From: Lactifluus volemus
Taxonomy: Eukaryota; Basidiomycota; Agaricomycetes; Russulales; Russulaceae
Reading direction: 5' to 3'
Length of the DNA stretch: 55,757 nucleotides
NCBI GenBank assembly: GCA_022376515.1
Contig: WTXI01000242.1
Span: 1-55,757 of the forward strand
In this document: positions 1 to 10,258 of the stretch, piece after piece
Numbering within the stretch: the stretch's first letter is position 1
Layout: each line of letters begins with the position of its first letter
Position numbers and translations under genes: made by a program
The notes under the pieces: generated by a model
Database searches by the model: none
Seen by the model: only the letters and a program-made list of their open reading frames with translations
Told to the model about the DNA's origin: nothing

Positions 1-202
1 TTTCTTTCCGAGGAGGGTCTTGAGACGGGGAAGGTTGTATGCTCGAAGGACTGACAGGGAAAGGGGAATTAGTAACTATCATAGCGGGATCGTAAAGATA
101 CGTACTAGTGACTTGGAGTGGGACCGGGATCGGTTGGGTTTCGCTGACCTGACCAGTGTGTTGATGACTTGATCTGTAATAATGGTTAACAGTGGGAGAC
201 AT
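1..202 (-). CDS. 5' end of a fourth C2-NACHT-WD40 gene (gene Z), cut by the window edge
   Basis: Exon 1 is 202-106, starting at an ATG that matches the starts of genes A, B and C (MSPTVNHYY here, MSSTVNHYY in A, MSPAVNHYY in B). A 55-nt intron (51-105, GTACGT donor, CAG acceptor) follows, then the first 50 bases of exon 2, which encode the opening strand of a C2 domain (LRAYNLPRLKTLLGKK). Exon 1 and its splice sites align with those of gene A. Only the first ~50 residues lie in the window, so whether the rest of the gene is intact cannot be judged. It shows that the array continues to the left with at least a fourth member. Confidence 0.8.
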   Translation of the reverse strand, partial: MSPTVNHYYRSSHQHTGQVSETQPIPVPLQVTSTYLYDPAMIVTNSPFPVSPSSIQPSPSQDPPRKE

Positions 203-883
203 CGGAAAGTATCGAGTTTGACATACGAGCTGGATGCCATCTGTATGTGTTTGTAGATTGGAGTGCGGCCGGGGCAAGCCTTGCGGCCTTGCACTGGCGG
301 GCGCAATGGAACAAACAACAAACAAGTCACTTGATCGATGCACGGGCCAGCTTGGAAAAGGTCCATGGCCCTGTACTGTATTTTGTATTTGAGTGTGGGG
401 GCCGATGAACGTCTTTTTGTTTCGACAAGTGCCCATTCGGCGTGCTTACTGGTCGTGGGAACGTATCCTCTGAGTGGCTTAAGGAAGGCGCCATGCGCAT
501 TCTTCATCGATATCTTGCGTTGAAATCAGCTCCCTGATCCCCTCATCGGCACCAGAGCCCATTTTATGTCACTGCCTGCACCTCGACTCAAGAACTCTGT
601 TACCCTTGGTGACGAGCTTTCAAGCGCTCAGACAAACACAAGAGGGTATTGGATCAGAAAAGGCTGTGGCGATGATGCTTTTGCTTTTCACAGTACAATC
701 ATCAGGACTTGAATACATCTCGGGCTTATAGCTAAAGAGTACAGAGTATGTAATACCGTGTCGAGAGCGGGCGCGAGGGTAAGGCTACGAGCCAAATGGA
801 TTAAAAACTACCGGTTAAAGATTAGGTCTAAACGGCATATATGCTACAGTATGAACAAAAAAACATAACTTAGTGCAAGCAGT
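203..883. other. Upstream region of gene Z, part of the duplicated spacer
   Basis: No gene is seen. The stretch is clearly similar to 7982-8766 upstream of gene A and more weakly to 28506-29130 upstream of gene B, so it is duplicated promoter and spacer DNA. It contains the conserved upstream element listed separately. The region near 540-830 also contains a block shared with 8330-8640. The truncated lipase begins at its right end. Confidence 0.6.
301..330 (-). promoter_or_regulatory. Conserved upstream element of gene Z
   Basis: An AACAAACAACAAACAA-type block beginning with GCGCAAT and ending in GTCAC, about 100 bp upstream of the gene Z start codon. Near-identical blocks lie at similar distances upstream of genes A and B. 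On the coding strand it is pyrimidine-rich (GTTTGTTGTTTGTT), as is common near fungal transcription starts. Its function is inferred from conservation and position only. Confidence 0.4.
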
Positions 884-1853
884 CTACCCAAGACAAAGGG
901 CGGCATCCATCCCCATTACTTGCAAGATAAACTCGTCAGAATAACTTGAGCGAAAACAACATTCACTTGACGAAAATGTCGTGCCCTGCTCAAAGTAGAC
1001 CCAATGCGCCGGGTTTACGCCTGTTGATGCTGTTACACCGAACCAAATCAGTGGAAGCGCTTCAAGTAAAGGTCCATTTCGGATTCTCACGTATCGAGTG
1101 GCTACCATTCAATATCCTCTTGGCGTTCACAACGACGAACCGTCGATGCGTTCGCTACGCAATTCTTTGAAACGTCGAGGCAAGACACAAGCAGCCAAAC
1201 TCACGCGGTTCCCGGAATTGCCAGTATTCCGTAGGACTGGGGAGGATGGACAAGACACGAGATTATGCCGTCGAACGGGCACAGCGTGGAAGTAACTTAC
1301 TGATGGTGATATCCGATGTATTTTGGGATCATAGTGGGGACGCCATCTACCGGGAGAGGGTGGGGTGGACATAAGGCGGATCGAGCGCAAATTAGAATTT
1401 GACAGGGAGGCTGTATACGGTACCCCATGTGTGGACAGCTGGAATGGGCGCATGAGCGATCACAAGAGAGCAGGGTAATAAGGGCTTATATAACCCACCT
1501 CGAAAGATATTCTCCGGTCCCACAGTTGCCTCGAGAAGGTCTGCGTACTCTATGTCGCCCGTGCGTGGCTGGTCTGCACTCAACATATAAAAAGGAAGGT
1601 GTTTTTTACTTCAGTGATAACGCACCAAAGGTAAACGACTCGGACCGAACGGCCATAGACGGAAATTTTGACTTGATTGACAAGGCAGCGATGGAAGCGA
1701 TTGCACCGCCCAACGAGTGTCCTATCGGTGACCGTGATCCGTCAGATGCCAGACACATATAAGTTTCGGACAGGCGTTACACACCTGTAGTGACCACTGG
1801 ATCGCCCGGGAACTTTTCAAGCTGGCGACGCACGATACGAAGCACCGCACTGG
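884..1853 (-). pseudogene. 5'-truncated class 3 lipase (copy of the 8767-10258 gene)
   Basis: This segment matches the 3' two thirds of the intact lipase exon for exon, including the exon carrying the serine elbow GHSLGGA (complement of about 1700-1725) and the C-terminal PAHWVYF with the catalytic His. It starts abruptly at 1853, inside what is exon 3 of the intact copy, so the signal peptide and first exons are missing. The stop codon of the intact copy is also shifted out of frame, adding a short unrelated tail that ends at 884. The truncation coincides with a junction to kinase-remnant sequence, which points to a deletion of about 4.1 kb relative to the A-B spacer. It is unlikely to make a working enzyme. 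Confidence 0.75.
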
Positions 1854-2125
1854 AAGCACTGGTCTGGGGTCCCCAGACGACGTCGCCATGGCGGAAGGTG
1901 GTGGTGGTGGTGGCAGCGGCGAATCGGATGGTGAGGAGGAGGTGTATTGATGGATGCCGCCAACGGCGGCTAAGCGTGGTCGACTGGGTGAAGGCATCGA
2001 GAGCAAATCGCCATCACCAACGTCTGGAACGGGCAATGGAAACGGTAACGGTACAGGACGTTCGTTGCGCTCGCGGAATGGCCCGCACTGCTGCTGGCAC
2101 GTCGCGCCGTTGAGGATAAGAGGGG
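1854..2125 (+). pseudogene. Remnant of a protein-kinase C-terminal tail (copy 1)
   Basis: This stretch is similar in DNA to 13804-14058. One frame reads as a Gly/Asn-rich tail (KRGRLGEGIESKSPSP, then GTGNGNGNGTGRSLRSRN). In the second copy the same tail lies downstream of a kinase-like segment. The frame is broken here by a stop and small shifts, and no catalytic part is present. The kinase assignment rests entirely on the second copy, so it is tentative. Confidence 0.35.
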
Positions 2126-2559
2126 GGGAGGGGAGAGTAAAAGAGTGTCTTGAGAAGTTTGTAAGCACCCCACATTTTCTCAGATCTAAGTTTTCCATTT
2201 CTTTTTTTTTGTTTCATCGCCCGTTGCCTCACATGTCATCGCTTCTTGTTGTCCAATTTATTTTTTTGCTCTCCATTTTATCATTTGCGTGGTTTTATCC
2301 CCCATCCTGAGTCTTTGCTTGTTTTCCACACTTTCTCTACTTGCTATACGTCTCGATATTAATCATACACATTCTTTCTTCATGTATCATCGTGGTGTTC
2401 TGTATCGATTGGTTGAAAAAATGGTTTGAAGTTTAAAATAACAAGCTGAGAGAAGATTTGGGCTGCCTTCCAGTGACCGGGATACAAGCGTACAATTTTA
2501 TTTGGGTAAGGCAATGACTGGACAAGGACAAAAGTAAGAGATAGCATACAATTGATTCT
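2126..2559. other. 3' flank of gene A
   Basis: No gene is seen. The sequence is T-rich on the plus strand and similar to 14059-14482, the 3' flank of gene B, which marks the edge of the duplicated unit. It presumably holds the gene A 3' UTR and polyadenylation region; no specific terminator was identified. Confidence 0.5.
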
Positions 2560-5500
2560 TTATTGAGATACATTGTGATCGTATACTTTGGCCCAATCTG
2601 ATCCATGCACAAAAAACTTGGAAAGGTCAAGCCGCGTCTCGAGTCCGGTTCCCCCTTTAGCCCAGACCGTGCCAGGTCTATGGAGACACCCCCTGTGAAG
2701 GGCAGGAATCCATAAAAACAGCTCTCCTTCTTCCCCACATATCCAACCATCGCTGCTAATTACGGATTGGTCCGTAAAATGGGTGTTCCGAGTCTGAATA
2801 TCTTCCGCTCTGACGGTCTCCATACGAATTGCGCCATCGAGCGAGGCCGAGACAGTGTTCCGCCCATCCGGTGAGAATGCAACAGAGTAGACGGGATTGA
2901 TGTGTCCAGTAAATGGGCCTGCTACAAGCTCTCCTGTTGTGGCATCCCACACGCGAATTGAGTGATCGGCCGAGGCCGATGCAATGCGATGCGCGTCTGG
3001 GGAGAACGCAACGGAGAAGACGGAAGAGGTGTGTCCAGTTAATGGGCCTGCTACGACCTCTCCCATTGTGGCATCCCACACACGAATCGTTTGATCACCC
3101 GAGGCCGATGCGATGCGACGTCCATCCGGGGAGAATGCAACTGCGATGACGTTATCTGTGTGTCCAGTACACGAACCCGCTACGACCTCTCCTGTTGCGG
3201 CATCCCATATGCGAATCGTGTGATCGTCCGAGGCCGATGCGATTCGATGCCCATCCGGGGAGAATACAACATAGTTGATAGATTTCGTGTGTCCAATAAA
3301 TGAGTCTGCTACAACCTCTCCTGTTGCGGCATCCCACACGCAAATCGTGTGATCATTGGCCGAAGAAATGCGATGTCCGTCTGGGGAGAATGAAACAGAG
3401 CTGATGGAAGTGTGTCTAGTAATTGGGGCTGCTACGACCTCTCCTGTTGTGGCATCCCACACACGAATCGTGTGATCGGCCGAAGCCGATGCAATGCGAC
3501 AGCCATCCGGGGAAAATGCAACAGAGTAGACAGATTTCGTGTGTCCAGTAAACGGGCCCGCTACTACCTCTCCTGTTGCGGCATCCCACACACAAATTGT
3601 GTGATCTGACGAGGCCGATGCAATGCGCTGTCCGTCTGGCGAGAATGCAACACTGTTGACCGGAAAGCGGTGTCCAGTTGATGGGTCTATTACGACCTCT
3701 CCTGTTGCAACACCCCACAAACGGATCGTGCCATCGCGCGAGGATGATATGATGTGTTGCCCGTCTGGAGAGAATGCAACAGAGTAGACCCAATCATTGT
3801 GGCCAGTAAGTGGGCCGGCTACGGCCTCCCCTGTTGCAGCATCCCACACGCGAATCGTGCAATCGTGTGAAGCAGATGCAACGCGTCGCCCGTCCTGCGA
3901 GAATACAACAGAGTTGATCTCATCGGTGTGTCCAGTAAATTGGCCCATTACAGACTCTTCTGTTGTGACATCCCACACACGAATCTCGGACGAGGCCGAT
4001 GCGATGCGCTTCCCGTCCGGCGAGAATGCAATAGAGTTGACGCGAGAGGTGTGTTTAGTAAATGGGCCTGCTACAACCTGTCCTGTTTCAGCATCCCGTA
4101 TGTGAATTGTGCCATTCCATGAGGCCGATGCAATGCACCGCCCGTCTGATGACAATGCAATAGGTGTAAACGAGCCGATGTTTCCAGTGAATGGGCCTGC
4201 TACGACCTGTCCTGTTGTGACATCCCACACGCGAATCGTGGTATCCCACGAATTTGATGTGATGTGCTGCCCATCTGGTGAGTAAGCAACACAGTTGACC
4301 GTGCTGGTATGTCCAATAAATGGGCCCGCTACGACCACTCCTGATGCGGCGTTCCACACACGAATCGTGTGATCATACGAGGCAGATGCGATGTGCTGCC
4401 CATCTGGCGAGAACGCAACAGAGTTGACCATATGAGTGTGTCCAATAAATGGGCCTGCTACGGCCTCCCCTGTTGCAGCATCCCACACGCGAATCGTGTG
4501 ATCACCCGAGCCCGATGCGATGCGACGCCCATCCGGTGAGAAAGCAACAGCTAAAACTGAGCAATCGTGTGCCCCAATCGTCATTTTCAAAGCTGGCCAA
4601 TGGGGCAATTGTCCATATTCCAAGGACAGTGTGTGAGGAAATAGGGGACGGTACTGATTGAAGATGCGAGAGGAACTTGGTGCGAAAGGGAGCGCAGAAA
4701 CGTAGATATGTGGAGCGCTTCTTGCCACTGCCATTCCGAAATACCGCACAAACTCGACCGCATCCTGAAGCAATACCAACAAACTCTTCAAGTTCACCTT
4801 CGTTTGCGAACTCTATTGCGATTTAATACAAAACATCAGCACATTTCACATTGAATTGTGGCGTGTACCTACCTCGTCTTGCAACCTTTTCAACAGATTT
4901 GACAATGCTCGCGAAGCAATGCCTACACTACTCTTCAGGCTTAGCACTTCCAGCCAAAAGAGAAACTTTGTTCCAAAGAGCAATTCAATTTTCGTCAAGA
5001 GATCCTTCTTGAAAGAAGAAACAACATTTTCTGAATGATTGACCCAGAAAACGCAAGCATACGATAGCGCAGGAGGAACGTATATGGCGATTCGAGAGTC
5101 AAGGCCTGGGACATCGCGGTTCGCAAGATATGACGACTCAAGTTCGCACATATTGAATTTAAGATCATTGAGCATTAAACCAAGGCAGGAATGTGCCAAT
5201 TCTTGATGAGCATGGCCAAGATCCACATAAAACACATCGCTCGTCTTGTTGGTCAGAAAGTCGCGGAATGAGGTATGGAGAGGAATGATGGGACGCGTGT
5301 GATCAGTCGAAGTCACGTTACTCAGCAGCGAGCCGAGGTGACCAAGAATTTCAACAATCACAACCAAATCCTCCGAGTCATCCATGGGTGAAGATTGTCG
5401 CAGAGCGATCAGCGAATTGATTGAGAGCGGCTCGATCGCAGCAAGAAGCTGTCCCATGATCGTCCGAAATAGTGCCTGTGCTTCATTTGTTTTGCAGTAT

Positions 5501-7981
5501 TGCTTGAGAACTTCTGCGTACAAGCTGTCCAACGGTCCTTCTCCACTGCGACCTCGAGAGCGTCCCAACAGACGATCTACGCGCGTCTTCATCGTAAGGC
5601 CAAGGCTTTCAGGGCTGTTGATGAATCCGCATGCGACGGTTGCCCACTGGAATATCCCCTCCGCCGCCTTTGCTAGTTTGATCCCATGGTCTCTGAATAC
5701 GTCTGGAGAGAGTTCCTTCTGAAGATACATGCGGATATCTTGTTCCGTGCTGAAAGCCAGTTTGGTATCATCCATGTAGATGGCGCCGAAAGATGTCGCG
5801 TTTGCGAACGCACGTTCGATACCATCCTCTGGCCTTGAGGTGACGAGTACGCGAAATGATGACGGGAGGTCGACCAGACGTTGTGCAAGAAATGTGTGTA
5901 GCCCGCTCTTGCCGATCGCATCTCCACTCTCATCCAATGCGTCGATAACAATAAGAATTGGGCCAGGAAGTGGTGAGTTCAAGCTCTTGAGCGGTTCGAG
6001 AAGGAGGCGTTCAAACAGCGTACGATAGTCTCGGCTACTGCGAAGAGACGAATTATCCTGAACGACCTTCCCGAGGGCGAGTTTGAACGTAGAATACCGA
6101 TCAGAGAGATCCCGTGCAAGTGTCGTGAAGAGCTGGTAAGCATCGTGTTTGGAACCCTCCTTGCGCAGAAAGGTGAAGTAAGAGCCGAGACACTTGTTCT
6201 CAAAGTGACGGGCAATCTCATGTGCAATTGAAGACTTTCCTGTGCCTGCCTGGCCGAGGAGGACGAGCCCATGTTTCGATTTCGTATTCTCGACCCACTT
6301 GACAATGTGATGCAAGAAGTCTTCCCGTGTGCCTGGAAGACAGCGCTTCTCGTCCCCGAATCGCCAGCCTCCTTTATAAGGCAATTCTCTGATTATTGCT
6401 CCTAATTCTGTGTGCCCTTCGTCAGACCGACGGTCCGACGATTTCGTGAGTATCACAATCACTCACCGGCTTCTAGTACAGAAACCTCCGTGATGATAGC
6501 AGCACGGGAAAGGAAGTTGTCTCGCAGTCGGAACAGGTTGGTGCGGAACTGCTCGATCTTTCCATCAACACCCCCGAAAGTATTCTTCAAGGTCCGATTC
6601 ACTGCAAATCATATGGTTATTATTAATGACTGACAAAAGAGACAGGACAGCGTACCGACTTGCACATCCTCTGCATACGATATGATAAATGTGGCACATT
6701 CGGAGACACACTCCAGCATCTCATCCAGGATGTTTGCCTGCGTTGATGCTGGCTTCAAATTCCTTAAAATGTCCGCCTCCTTTGCAATCTCAAATGCGTC
6801 CCGTATCGCCTGGAGTAGTGTCCTGACGCTGTCGTCACGCTCAAACTGGTGTAGCAAAGTCTGGTGGTGACAAGAAAATAGGGTGAATGTTCCATACCGT
6901 CAGACAAGGTAAAAGGACACACCTCAGGAATCTTTGAGAGCATCTCCCATGCCGACTTTGCATGGGGAAGTAGCTGAAGAGCGGAAGTTAGCTCAGAGGA
7001 CGATACTCAAAAAGAAACGATGTCAGGCATACTGTTACAATTGGACCAACATGATCCATCACTTGCTTGATAACATTGACAGCGCTCTGCCATGTCTTCA
7101 CGGCGTCCATAGCCTCCTCGGCGGAATCAAGGGTATGGGACATCTCTGTCCGGGTGTCCGCTGCTGGTCTCACAGGAGTACTACTCTCAACGGGAAGGTC
7201 ACTTGTCTGGGATAAAGATAGAGGGGCGGTGACTTCCGTGGGTTGTATGGCTTCACTGTTGGATTGGACAATAGGAGGTGCAGCACCTTCTTGAGCCGGG
7301 TCAGCCGTTCTAGGGCTCGGAGTGTTGACTGCGACAGTCGGGGAGGAACGGGCGTTCGCCGACACAGTGAGCTTCAGGAAGAGTGTTGTCGGCCCCGTGG
7401 CATGTCTAGCATGTCCGTCAGTACCGCTGAAAACGATATCAAGCTCTAAATAGAAAATGGTCAGCAATAAACATCAGTAAGATCTCCAAGAGATAGACGG
7501 ACCGCGTTGGGGTTCACAAGCTATCTCCTGCCTCCCAACAAGGATGTCTGTCCGAATGGTCCGTTTCGCATGAAGAGATACCACAATTCGGGACAGTGGT
7601 TCTACATCACTGGAGGAGATTTAGTGTAAATAGGAATAAGCATATGGCGTTTCTTACAATGCGTCAGCGCTCTCGTTCCATTCCACGTGTTGCCCTATGC
7701 TCCGTACTGATCGGGTTCGCCATGTTCTCTCCCCGTAGATAATAGTAGCGTAAAACCGCCTTTTCTTTCCGAGGAGGGTCTTGAGACGGGGAAGGTTGTA
7801 CGCTCGAAGGACTGACAGGGAAAAGGGAGTTAGTAACTATCATAGCGGGATCGTAAAGATACGTACTAGTGACTTGGAGTGGGACCGCGATCGGTTGGGT
7901 TTCGCTGACTTGAGCACTACTGATATGTCCGATAGGGTGCTGAGGACATGGTCTGTAGTAATGGTTAACAGTGGAGGACAT
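2560..7981 (-). CDS. NLR-like protein, C2 - helical region - NACHT - 14 WD40 repeats (gene A, intact)
   Basis: Nine exons: 7981-7867, 7811-7658, 7609-7503, 7445-7033, 6973-6923, 6860-6656, 6601-6467, 6407-4873 and 4812-2560. All junctions are GT-AG, and the total of 4968 nt gives 1655 aa. Residues about 33-145 form a C2-like beta domain (LQVT, LRAYNLPRL, YATIIYGER, VEWNES, RIVVSLHAK). Residues 146-260 are a Ser/Pro-rich linker. Residues 240-393 are helical (LLHQFERDD, LDEMLECVSECATFI). The NACHT module has Walker A GQAGTGKSS near residue 445 and Walker B ILIVIDALDESG near 544, preceded by RCLPGTRE. The last exon holds 14 WD40 units and a conserved tail (SSDGWI.G, HRPGTVW, FVHGSDW). Fungal STAND proteins of this type act in self/non-self recognition and cell death; that role is family knowledge. 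The start ATG matches in all four genes. Confidence 0.9.
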
Positions 7982-8766
7982 CGGAGAAGAGTGAGCTTGA
8001 CAGACGAGTTGGAGGCCATCTAGACGTGTTTGTAGATTGGAGTACGGCCGGGGCAAGGCGAGCCTCGTAGCCTTGAGATGACAGGGCGCAATAGGAACAA
8101 ACAACAAACCAAGTCACTTGATCGATGCACGGACCCGAGGCTACAGCTTGGCACAGGTCCACTGTGAGAGTCCTACTATCTTCAGTTGAGTGTGGGGCCG
8201 ATGAATATCGATGACTGATCGTCTATTTTGTTTTCGATAAGTCCTTATTCTCTGGAGATCTGCCCATCCTTGCTTACGTCGGAGTGGCTTAAGGAAGTCG
8301 CCATGCACATGCTTCATCGATGTTTCACGTTGGAATTCAGCTCCCTGATTCCCTCGTTGGCACCACAGCCTAATTTATGTCAGTGCCTGCACCTCGACTC
8401 TAGAACACTGTCAGCGGCCTTAGTGACGAGCTTTCGAGCGCCCAGACAAACACAAGAGGGTATTGGATCAGAAGAGGCAGTGGCGATGATGCTTTTGCTT
8501 TTCACAGTACAACCATCAGGACTTGAATTCATCTCGGACTTATAGCTAAAGAGTACAGAGTATGTAATACTGTGTCGAGAGCGGGCGCGAGGGTAAGGGT
8601 ACGAGCCAAATGGATTAAAAACCACTGATTAAAGATTTATTAATAAGGTCTAAATGGCATATATGCTACAGTATGAACAAAAAAAATAACTCAGTGCAAG
8701 CAGTCTACCCAAGACAAAGGGCGGCATCCATCCCCATTACTTGCAAGATAAACTCGTCAGAATAAC
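7982..8766. other. Upstream region of gene A, 3' flank of the lipase
   Basis: No gene is seen. The DNA is a close duplicate of 203-883. It presumably contains the gene A promoter and the 3' UTR of the lipase, which is transcribed toward it on the same strand. Confidence 0.6.
8086..8117 (-). promoter_or_regulatory. Conserved upstream element of gene A
   Basis: A GCGCAATAGGAACAA block followed by ACAACAAACC and AGTCAC, about 105 bp upstream of the gene A ATG. It matches the elements upstream of genes Z and B, while flanking bases differ more. A role in initiation or promoter strength is inferred only. Confidence 0.4.
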
Positions 8767-10258
8767 TCAATCGAAACAACATTCACTTAGCGAAAATGTC
8801 GTACCCTGCCCAAAGTAGACCCAGTGCGCCGGGTTTACGCCCGTCGAAGCTGTTACACGGAACCAACTCAGTGGAAGGCGCTTCAAGTAAAAGGTGCATT
8901 TCGGATTCTCACGTATCGAGTGGCTACATTCAATATCCTCTTGGTCTTCACAACGATGAACTGTCGATGCGTTCGCTACGCAATGCTTTAAAACATCGAG
9001 GCCAGACACAAACAGCCAAACTCACGCGGTTCCCGGAATTGCCAGTATTCCGTAGCACTGTGGAGGATGATAAGATACGAGATTATGCCGTCGAACAGGC
9101 ACAACATGGAAGGAACTTACTGATGGTGGTATCCGATGTATTTTGGGATCATAGTGGGGACGCCATCTGCCGGGAGAGTGAGGGATGGACATTAAGCGGA
9201 TCGGCGCAAATGAGAATTTGACAGGGAAGCTATACATACCCCATGTGTGGACAGCTGTAATGGGCGATCAGTGATAACAAGAGAGCAATAAGGGTATAAC
9301 TTACATCGAAAGATATTCTCCCGTCCCACAGTTGCCTCGAGAAGGTCTGCATATGCTCTGTCGCCCGTGCGTGGCTGGCCTGAACTCAACATATAAAAAG
9401 GAAGACTTTTCCTTTCCAGTGATAACGCACCAAAGGTAAACGACCGAACAGCCATAGTCGGAAAATTCGACTTGATGGACAAGGCAGCGATGGACGCGAC
9501 TGCACCGCCCAGCGAGTGTCCTATTGGTGACCGTCATCCGTCAGATGCCAGACTCATATAAGTTTCGGACAGGAGTTACACACCTGTAGTGACCACTGCA
9601 TAGCCCGGGAACTTTTTGAGCTGGCGACGTACGATGCGAAGCACCGCACGATTCACGGAATTGTACGACACGAGGAAGCCGGCGTGCACCGAGGCCGTGT
9701 CGTTCTCGATGCCATGGGAGAACAGCGGAACGAGAACAAGATTTCCATCTGTCAAAGAAAATGTTGTAGAGCAGAGTGCGCGTGCTGCTGGGTGTTACGG
9801 TGTGTCGTACCAATGACCATATCTGAGAGTTCGCGGCTTCCCCGAAATGCAACGACGACCTCGCGACGCGTATCATCGCGTGCGACAAATCCTTGAGTGT
9901 GTGTAACAGGATTCGAGAACTGTATGAAACACGACACCGGTAATCAGCAAGCAGCAAAGCCGGAAAAAAGAAAGTACAGTAGTGAAATTGCGAGACGGAC
10001 GGGTAGCACGAGGGTGTTCCCGAGTGGACGTGGACATATGAATTGGTACACGGCGGAAGAGTACTTGGCAAACCGTTCGAGCTCGCTATAGGTTTCTTCA
10101 GAAATGCTGCCGTCATTGACATAGAACGGTTGCGCATTCGGAAGCAGCCTGACTGGGGATGGCGGCGCTGGTGCGGCGAGGATATAAAGTTGAAGCACTA
10201 GCCCCCAATGTGCCACTGCCACTATCGTTAGAATGAAGATGGAGAGTGGGGCGCGCAT
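8767..10258 (-). CDS. Secreted fungal class 3 (alpha/beta-hydrolase) lipase, intact
   Basis: Ten exons: 10258-10001, 9919-9811, 9748-9584, 9520-9431, 9379-9305, 9254-9240, 9166-9121, 9057-9026, 8975-8913 and 8849-8767; 936 nt, 311 aa. All introns are GT-AG and 50-81 nt. The N terminus has a hydrophobic signal-like segment (FILTIVAVAHWGLVL). Family landmarks follow in order: TQGFVARDD, VVAFRGSRE, VHAGFLVSY, the nucleophile elbow GHSLGGA, GQPRTGD, HTWDGVP (likely catalytic Asp) and NPAHWVYFG (catalytic His). The Ser-Asp-His triad therefore looks complete. Length is typical of extracellular fungal triacylglycerol or feruloyl-esterase-like lipases. It lies on the same strand as the NLR genes, inside the duplicated spacer, and has a truncated copy at 884-1853. 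The 15-nt exon 6 is unusual but keeps frame and motif. Exact substrate is unknown. Confidence 0.85.

Noticed and set aside
2700..4590. Regular ~129-bp repeats as a CRISPR array or satellite
   Set aside because: The period equals one 43-residue WD40 unit, the frame is open throughout and the repeats encode VAFSPDG...TIRVWD.
8767..10258. Lipase next to NLR genes as a counterpart of plant EDS1/PAD4, class 3 lipase-like NLR partners
   Set aside because: This protein has an N-terminal signal segment and a complete catalytic triad, so it looks secreted and enzymatic. EDS1-type partners are intracellular and carry a C-terminal EP domain, which is absent here.
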